Shown: one piece after another, positions 1 through 8,848 of the stretch
Layout: every line of letters begins with the position of its first letter
How positions within the stretch are numbered: the first letter of the stretch is position 1
Assembly: GCA_902790215.1 (NCBI GenBank)
Contig: CADAQX010000008.1
Span: 124,001 to 188,000, forward strand
Length of the DNA: 64,000 nucleotides
Reading direction: 5' to 3'
Origin: an uncultured Bacteroidota bacterium
Lineage (GTDB): Bacteria; Bacteroidota; Bacteroidia; Bacteroidales; P3
Notes under the pieces: generated by a model
Databases searched by the model: none
What the model was told of the DNA's origin: nothing
The model's input: the letters and a program-made list of their open reading frames with translations, nothing else
Program-made: the position numbers and the translations under genes

Positions 1-2
1 GT

Positions 3-719
3 GCAAGAATCAGGAATCTGTTCCTGCAGTATGCGAGGTTTGACTATCTGCTTTTTCTGGACTGCGACTCGCTGCCGCCCGAGGGTTTTCTTTCGCGCTA
101 TGCGGAGGTTCTCAGTCAGAAGCCCCGCGTGGTGTGCGGTGGGAGAGTGTATGCGGCTGAGAGCGACGACAGGGAACACCATCTGCGGTATGTATACGGC
201 ACCCGTTGCGAGAGCCATACGGCTGCGGAGCGTTGCCAGCACCCCTACAAGTCGTTTATGACCAACAATTTCATCGTGCACAGGGAGGTGTTGGAAGCCA
301 TTCCTTTCGACGAGCGCATTGCCCTCTACGGGCACGAGGACACCCTGTTCGGCTATTGCCTGTTGCAGCAGGGAATCCCCATTGTGCATATCGACAACCC
401 TGTTGTCAACGGCGACGTGGAGTCAAACAGCGAGTTTTTGCGAAAGACGAGGGAAGGGGTGAGGAGCCTGGCCGCCATCTATGAGTGGAAGAAGGACGAC
501 CCGCAATTCCTGCAGCAGGTGTCGCTGCTGGATTTCTACGGTAAGGTGAGGCGACTTGGACTGGACGCCTTTGCCGGCTGGATGTACCGCATGTGGCGCC
601 CTGTTTTGGAGAAAGAATTCCTGAAAGGAAAGCATGTGAGCATGAGGGCTTTTGCCTTTTATAAGCTGGGGCTTTTCATCCAATTAAACAGAAACAAGGC
701 AAAAGTGGACGATATATAA
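3..719 (+). CDS. Family 2 glycosyltransferase, 5' end outside window
   Basis: The reading frame is open from base 3, so the start lies upstream of the window; about 238 C-terminal residues are present. The visible part holds a DxD-type nucleotide-sugar/metal motif (FLDCDS, about residues 19-24 of the visible part), an acceptor-region signature with GHEDTLFGY further on, and no membrane segment. This is the layout of bacterial GT-A fold (GT2) enzymes that add sugars to envelope polysaccharide or lipid-linked glycans. It precedes a DUF4199 membrane protein and a second, membrane-anchored GT2, an arrangement that suggests a shared envelope role. An ATG at 129 exists but lies after the DxD motif, so it is not the true start. 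The substrate cannot be told. Confidence 0.85.
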   Translation, partial: ARIRNLFLQYARFDYLLFLDCDSLPPEGFLSRYAEVLSQKPRVVCGGRVYAAESDDREHHLRYVYGTRCESHTAAERCQHPYKSFMTNNFIVHREVLEAIPFDERIALYGHEDTLFGYCLLQQGIPIVHIDNPVVNGDVESNSEFLRKTREGVRSLAAIYEWKKDDPQFLQQVSLLDFYGKVRRLGLDAFAGWMYRMWRPVLEKEFLKGKHVSMRAFAFYKLGLFIQLNRNKAKVDDI

Positions 720-730
720 ATTTTTTTTCG

Positions 731-738
731 TATCTTTG
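731..738 (+). promoter_or_regulatory. Bacteroidetes -7 promoter box (TATCTTTG)
   Basis: A T-run is followed by TATCTTTGCA, a perfect match to the Bacteroidetes TAnnTTTG box. Transcription should begin near 745, leaving a leader of only about 10 bases before the ATG at 755. Confidence 0.7.
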
Positions 739-754
739 CACTTTACACATCGAT

Positions 755-1312
755 ATGGCAAGGTTTTTTAGACGATATAAATCAACCATATATGGCAACT
801 ACCGCAAGGCGTACGTGATTGACGGACTGCTTACGGGAGTGGCTATGTCGGTTATTGCCGCCGTCCGCGACTGGCTTGCCGCCAAGCCCATGGCCACGCC
901 GGAGAACTATGTCACCGAGCTGGTGCTGCTGGTGGGCATCCTGTGGGCTTCCTACCATTACCGCAAGCAGCTGCCGGGTGAGAAGGTGACGCTCAAGGAG
1001 CTGATGCTTCTCGGCCTGGGCATTGGGGTGGTGAGTGCCGTGGTCTATGGCCTGTGGACGTGGCTGCACTGCGGAGTGTTGAACACGGGGCTGGTGGATT
1101 ATTACAACCAGAGCCGCATTGACGTGATGGAGCCTGCCGAGACCAGCGAGGCCGCCAAGGTGGCCATAGAGAGTGTGAAGAGATACACGGCTGGGGACTG
1201 GGCGTTTATCGCCGGTTTCCGCTCGGCGGTGATGAGTGTTATCATCGTATTCTTTACCTCGCTGATTCTCCGCACGGAGAAGGGCGAGGTTGTTGTTAAA
1301 AACAAAAAGTAG
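755..1312 (+). CDS. DUF4199-family membrane protein
   Basis: 185 residues with four hydrophobic segments (roughly 22-40, 52-66, 84-106 and 150-172) and a short basic C-terminal tail (KNKK). The arrangement and composition match DUF4199, a Bacteroidetes-specific inner-membrane family that is commonly encoded directly upstream of a DPM1-like glycosyltransferase, exactly as here. Its biochemical role is unknown. The ATG at 755 is chosen because it lies just downstream of the -7 box at 731-738. The next gene starts 21 bases after the stop, so the two are probably co-transcribed. Confidence 0.85.
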   Translation: MARFFRRYKSTIYGNYRKAYVIDGLLTGVAMSVIAAVRDWLAAKPMATPENYVTELVLLVGILWASYHYRKQLPGEKVTLKELMLLGLGIGVVSAVVYGLWTWLHCGVLNTGLVDYYNQSRIDVMEPAETSEAAKVAIESVKRYTAGDWAFIAGFRSAVMSVIIVFFTSLILRTEKGEVVVKNKK

Positions 1313-1333
1313 AAACTGAAAACAGAAAGAGAT

Positions 1334-2281
1334 ATGGATATTTCAATTATTGTACCCCTCTATAACGAAGACGAGTCGCTGCCGCATCTGGCAGAATGGA
1401 TAGACCGTGTGATGAATGAACACCATTTCGACTATGAGGTCATCATGGTGGACGACGGGAGCAAAGACAAATCGTGGCAGGTGATAGAAAAACTTCATGC
1501 CGACAATCCCCGCTACAAGGGTGTCAAGTTCCGCCGCAATTATGGCAAGTCCGCCGCCCTGAACGTGGGTTTCGGGCGTGCGCAGGGCGATGTGGTCATC
1601 ACCATGGATGCCGACCTGCAGGACAGTCCAGACGAGGTTCCCGAGCTCTACCGCATGATAAAGGAAGACCACTACGACCTGGTCAGCGGCTGGAAGAAGA
1701 AACGCTACGATTCCAAGCTGGCCAAGAACATCCCCTCCAAGTTCTTCAACTGGACCACGCGCAAGATGAGCGGCATCAAGCTGCACGACTTCAACTGCGG
1801 CTTGAAGGCCTATCGTCGCGACGTGGTGAAGAGCATCGAGGTGTACGGCGAGATGCACCGCTACATCCCCGTCATCGCCAAATGGGCTGGATTCGGCAAT
1901 ATAGGCGAGAAGGTGGTGCAGCACCGCAAGCGCGAGTTCGGTGTCACCAAGTTCGGCCTTAACCGCTTTGTGAACGGCTACCTCGACCTGATGAGCATCA
2001 TGTTCATGTCCAAGTTCGGCAAACAGCCCATGCACTTCTTCGGTCTTATCGGAAGCCTGTCGTTCATTTTGGGATTCATCGCATTTGTGATTGTGTGCGT
2101 CATGCGCATCTGCGGCCGCATAGCCCTCACCAACAGCGTGTGGTTCTATGTGTCCATGCTCTTCATCATGATGGGTACAGTGCTTTTCCTTGCCGGATTC
2201 CTTGGCGAACTGATATGCCGGAACTCCTCCACGCGCAACCAATACCTCATCGAGGCCGACATGACCGATATTATAGCATAA
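1334..2281 (+). CDS. DPM1/GtrB-like polyprenyl-phosphate glycosyltransferase
   Basis: 315 residues. The N-terminal GT-A domain shows SIIVPLYNEDESL, the nucleotide-binding VDDGSKD and the metal-binding DADLQDSP. About residue 205 carries the FGVTKFGLNRF segment typical of enzymes that load a sugar onto a polyprenyl phosphate at the membrane face. Two hydrophobic segments at about 236-258 and 275-297 anchor the C-terminus. The family (ArnC, GtrB, dolichol-phosphate mannose synthase type) transfers a hexose or modified sugar from a nucleotide sugar to undecaprenyl phosphate. It follows a DUF4199 gene by 21 bases. The sugar is not predictable. Confidence 0.9.
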   Translation: MDISIIVPLYNEDESLPHLAEWIDRVMNEHHFDYEVIMVDDGSKDKSWQVIEKLHADNPRYKGVKFRRNYGKSAALNVGFGRAQGDVVITMDADLQDSPDEVPELYRMIKEDHYDLVSGWKKKRYDSKLAKNIPSKFFNWTTRKMSGIKLHDFNCGLKAYRRDVVKSIEVYGEMHRYIPVIAKWAGFGNIGEKVVQHRKREFGVTKFGLNRFVNGYLDLMSIMFMSKFGKQPMHFFGLIGSLSFILGFIAFVIVCVMRICGRIALTNSVWFYVSMLFIMMGTVLFLAGFLGELICRNSSTRNQYLIEADMTDIIA

Positions 2282-2300
2282 ACATCTATACAAGCATACT

Positions 2301-3401
2301 ATGTCACTACAATGCGGAATAGTGGGACTGCCCAATGTGGGCAAATCAACCCTCTTCAACTGTTTGAGCAATGCTAAGGCCCAGGCGGCCAATTTCCCCT
2401 TTTGTACCATCGAACCCAATGTGGGTGTTATCACAGTACCCGATGAACGGTTGGCCAAACTGGTCGAGATGGAACATCCCGCCAGTGTGGTTCCCGCTAC
2501 TGTCGAGATAGTGGATATCGCCGGTCTTGTAAAAGGCGCCTCCAAAGGCGAGGGACTCGGCAACAAGTTCCTGGGCGACATTCGCACCACCGATGCCATC
2601 ATCCATGTGCTGCGCTGTTTCGACGACGACAACGTCACCCATGTGGACGGCAGCGTGGACCCCGTCAGGGACAAGCAGACCATTGATCTGGAACTCCAGT
2701 TCAAGGACTTGGAGACCATTGAGAACCGCTATGAAAAGGAGGTCAAGAAGGCCAAGGCCGGCGGCGATGCCAGGGCAAAGAAGCTGGTGGAGGTGATGGA
2801 CCTTTACCGGCAGGCACTGCTCTCCGGGCACAGCGCACGCACTGTGCAGCTGGACGAAAACCAGGCCGAGGTGGCGAAAGACCTCATGTTGCTTACCGCC
2901 AAGCCGATACTCTATGTATGCAATGTCGACGAAGCTTCGGTGGTGACGGGCAACAAGTATGTCGATGCCGTGCGCGAGGCTGTCAAGGACGAGAACGCCG
3001 AGGTGCTGGTGATTGGTGCCGGCATCGAAGCCGACATCGCCGAGCTGGAGACCTACGAGGAGAAGCAGATGTTCCTTGAAGACCTTGGTCTGAAAGAGTC
3101 GGGTGTGAACCGACTTATCAAAGCCGCCTACAAGCTGCTTAACTTACAGACATTCCTCACCGCCGGTCCCAAGGAGTGCCGCGCCTGGACATTCAAGAAA
3201 GGAATGAAGGCTCCGCAGACCGCCGGCATCATACACAGCGACTTTGAGCGCGGCTTCATCCGTGCCGAAGTGATAAAGTACGAGGACTATGTGGCTCTCG
3301 GCAGCGAGGCCAAATGCCGCGAGGCAGGCAAGATTGCGGTGGAAGGCAAGGACTATGTCGTTCAGGACGGCGACATCATGCATTTCCGCTTCAACGTGTA
3401 G
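2301..3401 (+). CDS. ychF: Ribosome-binding ATPase YchF (OLA1 family)
   Basis: 366 residues, the usual family length. The P-loop is GLPNVGKST at residues 9-17; switch II is DIAGLVKGASKGEG. The base-recognition motif is NVDE (residues 208-211) rather than NKxD, which in this family gives preference for ATP over GTP. A coiled-coil arm (about 130-200) and a C-terminal TGS domain (about 282-365, ending HFRFNV) complete the standard architecture. YchF/OLA1 binds ribosomes and is linked to oxidative-stress control in other bacteria. It starts 19 bases after the glycosyltransferase stop. Confidence 0.97.
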   Translation: MSLQCGIVGLPNVGKSTLFNCLSNAKAQAANFPFCTIEPNVGVITVPDERLAKLVEMEHPASVVPATVEIVDIAGLVKGASKGEGLGNKFLGDIRTTDAIIHVLRCFDDDNVTHVDGSVDPVRDKQTIDLELQFKDLETIENRYEKEVKKAKAGGDARAKKLVEVMDLYRQALLSGHSARTVQLDENQAEVAKDLMLLTAKPILYVCNVDEASVVTGNKYVDAVREAVKDENAEVLVIGAGIEADIAELETYEEKQMFLEDLGLKESGVNRLIKAAYKLLNLQTFLTAGPKECRAWTFKKGMKAPQTAGIIHSDFERGFIRAEVIKYEDYVALGSEAKCREAGKIAVEGKDYVVQDGDIMHFRFNV

Positions 3402-3427
3402 CCTTTCAGACACTACAGTATATATCG

Positions 3428-6190
3428 ATGAACAAGAAACTGAATATAATAGGATTCCTTTCCGCCGCCGCACTTTTGGTGGGGGTGGCTGCCTGTTCCA
3501 CACAGAAAGCCACGTGGTCCAATATTCAGTATCACAACATCACCACCCACTATAACACATGGTGGAACGGCAACGAAAGCCTGAAGAAAGGCCTTGCCTT
3601 GATGGAAACCCGCTACAAGGACGACTACACCCGCATACTCCCTGTATACAAAATAGGGACCAAAGAGGAGAGCATGGCTCTCTATCCACAGTTCGACAGA
3701 GCGGTAGAGAAGAGCATCAAGGGCATCAAGCAACACAGCATCTTTGTCAATGGCATGGAGCATGTGCCGTACATCCCCAAGTGCTACATGATGACGGCAT
3801 ACGCTACTTTCTACAAGCATGACTTCACCACGGCGGCCAGCACTTGCCAGACCCTGGTCACCCAGTATGCCGGAACACCTATCGGCGACGAGGCAGCCGT
3901 CCTGCAGGCGCGCTGCTCCTCCATGGACCAGCGCTATCAGGATGCCGAGAGCTCTTTAGACGAGCTGGTGGTGGCCGACTCCAAAGACAATTTTGCCCCC
4001 AGCCAAAGGCTCAACCTCTATCTTGCCATGGCCGAATGCACACTGCCGCAGGAAAAGTACAAGAAAGGCGTGCACTTCCTGAAACTGGCACTCGAGCAGC
4101 ATCCCACCCGGCAACAGAAAGCACGCATCTGCTACATCCTTGGCCAGATATACCAGGATCAGGACAAACGCCCCACTGCCACCAAATACTATGAGAAGGT
4201 GCTGCGCTGCAGCCCTTCGTATGAGATGGAATTCAACACCCGCCTCAACATCGCTTCTTGCGCCGACCTCCAGCATACCGATGTGGCCAAACTGGAACGA
4301 CTGCTCGACCGGATGATGAAAGACAAGAAAAACGAGGAGTTCCTTGACCAGATTTACTATGCCAAAGGCGAGATGTATATGGGTATGCGGGAAACCAAAA
4401 AGGCGTGCGAGGCGTTCAAAACCTCCTCTGCCGTTTCGCGCAACAACCCTGCCCAGAAAGCCCGCTCCGCCATCCGGCTGGCCGGCATCCTGTATGACAA
4501 ATTCCAGGACTACGACCATGCACAGGTGTACTATGACACCGCCATGTCAATCATCAAGCCCGATTATCCCCACTACGCCAACATCAAGTCGCGTTACGAT
4601 CTGCTCACTTCATTGGTGGCGTTCACCCGTGTCATAGCGCGCAACGACAGCCTCATTGCCGTGTCCATGCTGCCGCAGGACAAGCTTACCCTTCTTATCA
4701 ACAACAAGATAGAAGAACTGAAGAAAACCGAGGAAGAGGCCAAGGAGAAAGAACTGTTGGAACAATTGGCCAACGACGGCAAAGCCCAGCTCAACACGCT
4801 GCAGGGCGACTGGTATTTCTACAACAGCAACACCGTACAGAAGGGCAAGGAGAGCTTCCGCCAACGCTGGGGCATGCGAGCCCTTGAGGACTATTGGTTC
4901 CTCTCTAAGAAAGGGCTGCTGGGCATGAATATGCTGGCGCAGGACACCCAGACAGATGACAACGGCGAAGACAACAGCCCCGACGGTGATGCCGAGGGCG
5001 ACACGGTGAAAGGGGAGAACCTCGATGCCAAGAGCGGAGGTAATCCCAGCGACCCGCACGACATGGCCTACTATCTGAAAGACCTGCCCAAGAGCCAGGC
5101 CGACAAGGACTCCATGCAGCTGCAGACTGCCGAATGCCTGCTCAATGCCGGTTATATTTTTTATGACGGCATACGCAATATTCCCAAGGCGTTGGAATGC
5201 TATCTGCGCCTTGCCAACGACTACACCTCCAGCGAGGGCATCGTGCAGGCCTTCTACATGCTCTACAAAATCTACGACAAGCAGGGCAACACCCCCAACT
5301 CCAACTACTACCGCGACATGGTGCTGATGGGATTTCCCGACAGCGACTTCTCCAACTTGATAATCGACGAGGATTACTACAAGGAAATCATCCGTCGAGG
5401 ACAGTTGGCAAAAGAGGACTACGACAATGTGTACAACCTCTATCGCCGACACAAGTACGACGATGTGCTCCGCGCCGTGGCTTCGGCCAAGATGCTTTAC
5501 GAGAACGACCCCATCCTGGGCAAGTTCAGCTATTGGGAGGGCCTCGCGTATGCCAAGATGGACAACAAGCCCTCGGCCATCTCCACCTTTGAGGGCATCA
5601 TCTCACAATACCGCAGTAACGACACCCTTGTTGAACTGGCACAGGCCCAGCTGGACTATTTGAGAGGCGAAGGCGGCAAGTATATTGCTTCCAGCGGCAG
5701 CGACGAGATTATCGACGACCCAGAAGCACTAAAAGAAGGCACCGACGGGAAAAAGACACGCAGCAAAACCACTGGCTCTGTATCTTCGGACACCGAAGAC
5801 GAACTCCCGCCCGAAGCCCAGCTGTTCCGCTATCGCGACAACATGCCGCACTCGGTTATCATTATTGTAAAGGACAAGAAAATCCGTGCCACTCAGTTGC
5901 AGACAAAAGTCGGGGCGTTCATCATGAACTATTATGCCAATTCGGGTTACAAAACTGCACCCCTGATGTTCACCGACTCCACTCAGATGGTGACAATCAA
6001 TACTTTCAAAGATGCAAAAGAGGCACTGGATTTCAGCACCCACCTGCAATTGGAGGACGGTCCGCTTGTAGACTACAGCCCCGAGGACTATCAGGTCTTT
6101 GCCATCTCGAAGCAGAATTACACCACGCTTTACAACCGCAAACGCGTGGATGCATATAAATTGTTCTACGATAAATACTATAGAAAATGA
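3428..6190 (+). CDS. porW: PorW/SprE-like TPR lipoprotein of the type IX secretion system
   Basis: 920 residues from the ATG at 3428; upstream in-frame codons run inside ychF and were rejected because the ATG at 3428 gives a clean lipoprotein signal peptide ending in VAAC-S. The mature protein begins STQKATWSNIQYHNITTHYN followed by WWNGNESLKKG, the N-terminal signature of PorW/SprE lipoproteins. Several TPR-like helical repeats fill residues 100-430 and 540-760; a Lys/Glu-rich helix lies near 430-470 and a low-complexity acidic linker near 515-540. The C-terminal 120 residues form a separate domain. PorW/SprE is an outer-membrane lipoprotein needed for type IX secretion and, in gliding species, motility. 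Its stop overlaps the bactofilin start by 4 bases (ATGA). Symbol is by similarity. Confidence 0.82.
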   Translation: MNKKLNIIGFLSAAALLVGVAACSTQKATWSNIQYHNITTHYNTWWNGNESLKKGLALMETRYKDDYTRILPVYKIGTKEESMALYPQFDRAVEKSIKGIKQHSIFVNGMEHVPYIPKCYMMTAYATFYKHDFTTAASTCQTLVTQYAGTPIGDEAAVLQARCSSMDQRYQDAESSLDELVVADSKDNFAPSQRLNLYLAMAECTLPQEKYKKGVHFLKLALEQHPTRQQKARICYILGQIYQDQDKRPTATKYYEKVLRCSPSYEMEFNTRLNIASCADLQHTDVAKLERLLDRMMKDKKNEEFLDQIYYAKGEMYMGMRETKKACEAFKTSSAVSRNNPAQKARSAIRLAGILYDKFQDYDHAQVYYDTAMSIIKPDYPHYANIKSRYDLLTSLVAFTRVIARNDSLIAVSMLPQDKLTLLINNKIEELKKTEEEAKEKELLEQLANDGKAQLNTLQGDWYFYNSNTVQKGKESFRQRWGMRALEDYWFLSKKGLLGMNMLAQDTQTDDNGEDNSPDGDAEGDTVKGENLDAKSGGNPSDPHDMAYYLKDLPKSQADKDSMQLQTAECLLNAGYIFYDGIRNIPKALECYLRLANDYTSSEGIVQAFYMLYKIYDKQGNTPNSNYYRDMVLMGFPDSDFSNLIIDEDYYKEIIRRGQLAKEDYDNVYNLYRRHKYDDVLRAVASAKMLYENDPILGKFSYWEGLAYAKMDNKPSAISTFEGIISQYRSNDTLVELAQAQLDYLRGEGGKYIASSGSDEIIDDPEALKEGTDGKKTRSKTTGSVSSDTEDELPPEAQLFRYRDNMPHSVIIIVKDKKIRATQLQTKVGAFIMNYYANSGYKTAPLMFTDSTQMVTINTFKDAKEALDFSTHLQLEDGPLVDYSPEDYQVFAISKQNYTTLYNRKRVDAYKLFYDKYYRK

Positions 6191-6531
6191 GTGATAATAT
6201 CAACGGTCTCATCAACACCATCACACTAGGAACCTCCATCAAAGGTGACATCCAGGCCAACGGCGACTTCCGTATGGACGGATCTTTGGACGGCAATATC
6301 ACCCTGACGGGGAAACTGGTCATCGGCGAGCAGGGCCGCATTGTGGGCGATGTCGTCTGTCAGAACGCCAATGTCCTTGGCTCCATCGACGGAAACCTTT
6401 CTGTCAAAGAGTTCTTGACGCTCTATTCCACTTCGCGGGTGAAAGGCGACATCGTTGCCAACAAACTTGCCATCGAGCCCGGTGCCTACTTCACTGGCAG
6501 CTGCCACATGCTCGATGAGCTCTCCGATTAA
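6187..6531 (+). CDS. Bactofilin (polymer-forming cytoskeletal protein)
   Basis: 114 residues. The protein is a short beta-helical repeat: SIKGDIQANGDFRMDGSLDG, then repeated turns of the form GxIxGDVxxxxVLGSIDG. This is the right-handed beta-helix of bactofilins, which polymerise without nucleotide at the inner face of the membrane. It starts inside the stop of the PorW-like gene (ATGA overlap), which implies translational coupling between a secretion lipoprotein and a cytoskeletal protein. No promoter is visible between them. Length and repeat number are normal for a small bactofilin. Confidence 0.9.
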   Translation: MSDNINGLINTITLGTSIKGDIQANGDFRMDGSLDGNITLTGKLVIGEQGRIVGDVVCQNANVLGSIDGNLSVKEFLTLYSTSRVKGDIVANKLAIEPGAYFTGSCHMLDELSD

Positions 6532-6679
6532 ACGTGATGCAACGCATTCGGGTTTCATTGTTGGCGCAAAACCGTTTAATGGACTGAAATGCCGACGACG
6601 GGAGAGCATCGCTGCTTTGTGTATTTTCAAGGCCAAATCGGGCTTCCGGTTTCTAACTAAAACTTCATCATTCTGATTT

Positions 6680-8104
6680 ATGAAATCCCTTGTCGAAGAA
6701 TTATACATGAAAATGACGGGTAAAACACCGTCAGAAATACTTGCTCTGGGTGCCCATGGCAGCAACCGCCGCTACTGGCGTGTGAATGGAGAGGGCGGTG
6801 GCTTTATCGCAGCATACAATGAGGATGTCCGCGAGAACGAGGCATTCTATTATTATAGCCGCAGTCTGCTACAACGCGGTGTGCATGTGCCGGAAGTGTA
6901 TGCCGTCAGCGACGACAGGCGGTGCTATCTGCAGCAGGACTTGGGCGACACGACACTTTATATGCATCTGCTCGACAAACAGCGCAACGGGGGCGGTTTC
7001 GATGCCGAAATGCTGTCCCTGTATAAACGTGTGCTCGACGATTTGGCAGCCATGCAGACCCTTGGGCGCGACATGGATTTCAGCTATGCCTATCCCAGGA
7101 GCGACTTCGACAATCAGTCGATACAGTGGGACTTAAACTATTTCAAGTACTATTTCCTCAAGCTTCGCTATGTCCCTTTCGACGAAGAACTGCTTGAACG
7201 CGATTTCCACACCTTGATTGACTACCTGCTGGATACAGACTGCGGATTCTTCATGTACCGTGATTTCCAGTCACGCAACATAATGCTGGTGGACGGTGTG
7301 CCATACTATATCGACTTCCAAGGGGGTAGGAGAGGGGCTGCCCAATACGATGCTGCTTCGCTCCTCTATAGCGCCAAGAGCAATCTGCCCGAGCCAATCC
7401 GACAGGATTTGCTGACTCATTATGTACAATTCCTTTCTGTGCGCTATAAGATTGACAAAGAGGATTTCCTGCAACGCTTTTATGGCTATGTGCTCATCCG
7501 CATTATGCAGGCTATGGGTGCCTATGGATTCAGGGGATACTATGAGCGTAAGGATTATTTCCTAAGTAGTATTCCTTTGGCAATAAATAATTTGAGAATA
7601 ATTATTGAAAGTCATGCTTTACCCATAGAAATACCCCACCTCATGCAAGCCCTGCACTTCCTGGTCAATTCGGAAGAGAGTTCCGGACAGCAGCCCGTGG
7701 CGGAAGGACTGGTCGTGACAGTGAGCAGTTTCTCATATAAAAAAGGTGTGCCGCGCGACACTTCCGGCAACGGAGGCGGATATGTGTTCGACTGCCGGGC
7801 GCTGCCCAATCCCGGTCGTTACCCCGAATACAGGTGCTACACGGGGAAAGACCGTCCGGTGATTGAATTCCTTCAGGGAGACGAGGCCGTGGAACAGTTT
7901 CTTGCTTCGGTGCAGCAACTGGTCGGAGCCTCTGTAAAGAAGTATTTAGAGCGGAACTTTACCAGTTTGACGGTCAGTTTTGGCTGTACAGGAGGGCAGC
8001 ACAGGTCGGTTTATTGTGCTGAAAGGCTCGCAAAATGGTTGTTGGAAAACTTTAATTGTCAGGTTGTTGTTAACCATGTAGAACAACAACAGAAAAATAC
8101 TTGA
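6680..8104 (+). CDS. AmgK-like sugar kinase fused to a RapZ C-terminal domain
   Basis: 474 residues in two parts. Residues 1-320 are an aminoglycoside-phosphotransferase-fold kinase with YRDFQSRNIML (catalytic Asp and Asn; the usual His is Tyr) and YIDFQGG (metal-binding Asp), closest in look to AmgK, which phosphorylates N-acetylmuramate/GlcNAc at the anomeric position in cell-wall recycling. Residues about 345-470 match the RapZ C-terminal domain: FDCRALPNPG and SFGCTGGQHRSVYCAE, the region that in RapZ senses glucosamine-6-phosphate. No Walker-type RapZ N-domain is present, and no adjacent MurU nucleotidyltransferase. The fusion suggests a kinase gated by an amino-sugar signal; that is inference. 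A 148-base gap separates it from the bactofilin. Confidence 0.85.
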   Translation: MKSLVEELYMKMTGKTPSEILALGAHGSNRRYWRVNGEGGGFIAAYNEDVRENEAFYYYSRSLLQRGVHVPEVYAVSDDRRCYLQQDLGDTTLYMHLLDKQRNGGGFDAEMLSLYKRVLDDLAAMQTLGRDMDFSYAYPRSDFDNQSIQWDLNYFKYYFLKLRYVPFDEELLERDFHTLIDYLLDTDCGFFMYRDFQSRNIMLVDGVPYYIDFQGGRRGAAQYDAASLLYSAKSNLPEPIRQDLLTHYVQFLSVRYKIDKEDFLQRFYGYVLIRIMQAMGAYGFRGYYERKDYFLSSIPLAINNLRIIIESHALPIEIPHLMQALHFLVNSEESSGQQPVAEGLVVTVSSFSYKKGVPRDTSGNGGGYVFDCRALPNPGRYPEYRCYTGKDRPVIEFLQGDEAVEQFLASVQQLVGASVKKYLERNFTSLTVSFGCTGGQHRSVYCAERLAKWLLENFNCQVVVNHVEQQQKNT

Positions 8105-8110
8105 TAATTT

Positions 8111-8144
8111 TTTGTTACAACTTCGCACTTTTTTCGTATCTTTG
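8111..8144 (+). promoter_or_regulatory. Promoter: TTTG (-33-like) and TATCTTTG (-7)
   Basis: TTTG at 8111-8114 and TATCTTTG at 8137-8144 are 22 bases apart, close to the Bacteroidetes spacing. It would drive the 8179-10223 gene group. Confidence 0.7.
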
Positions 8145-8178
8145 CAAATTGATAGAATACTAATTTTAACAATATATC

Positions 8179-8844
8179 ATGAAAAGCAAGACTATTATTC
8201 AAATCCTCCTTGGATTGGTCATCATTGGGCTGGCTGTTGCCCTCTATCTCAGCATTGTGAAGCCCATGAAGTTCAACGAAGAGTTTACAAAGCGCCGTGA
8301 TGCATGTGCTGAGAAGCTGAAAGGCATCCGCACCCTCGAAGAGGCCTACAAAACCACGTATGGCTGCTATACAGGCAGTTTCGACACGCTCTTTAACCGT
8401 CTCATGAATGAGGACAGTATGCGTGTGGTGAACAAGAATATCAACTATGACAAGATTCCCGAGGATGTGGACATCAACGAGATGACCGAGTCTGAGCAGA
8501 TCAAGGCCGGCTATGTTTCACGTGTTACCGAGTATGTCAACCCCATTGACAACCTGCGTAAGACCGGCAAGTTCAAACTTACCGACGAGGAGATTCTCAA
8601 TCTTCGCTATGTGCCGTATCCCCGCAACAAGAAGTACGACTTCAAACTCCAGGCCGGTTCCATCGAGAAGAGCGGATACCAGATGCCCGTCTTCGAGTGC
8701 TTAGTGAACATGGAAGACTTGCTGTCGGATCTCGATGAACAGTTAGTCATCAACAAAATTGACGAACTGAAGAAGAACCAGAAGTTCCCCGGTTGGAAAG
8801 TGGGTGACATGACCCAAGCCATCACCGACGGTAATTTTGAGTAA
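8179..8844 (+). CDS. Membrane-anchored protein of unknown function
   Basis: 221 residues. One N-terminal hydrophobic segment (about residues 6-27) followed by a soluble, charged domain containing EEAYKTTYGCYTGSFDTLF and VPYPRNKKYDFKLQAGSIEK. The segment has no clear cleavage site, so the protein is probably an inner-membrane protein with a periplasmic domain; the KxTYGxY pattern is faintly pilin-like, but no prepilin peptidase site is visible. I do not recognise a named family. It is the first gene after a strong -7 box and is followed 4 bases later by the DUF3822 gene, so it belongs to the DUF3822-rsmD operon. Confidence 0.8.
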   Translation: MKSKTIIQILLGLVIIGLAVALYLSIVKPMKFNEEFTKRRDACAEKLKGIRTLEEAYKTTYGCYTGSFDTLFNRLMNEDSMRVVNKNINYDKIPEDVDINEMTESEQIKAGYVSRVTEYVNPIDNLRKTGKFKLTDEEILNLRYVPYPRNKKYDFKLQAGSIEKSGYQMPVFECLVNMEDLLSDLDEQLVINKIDELKKNQKFPGWKVGDMTQAITDGNFE

Positions 8845-8848
8845 GACA

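Noticed and set aside
6455-6676. 73-codon plus-strand ORF after the bactofilin
   Set aside because: Begins inside the bactofilin gene in another frame and shows no protein-like pattern.
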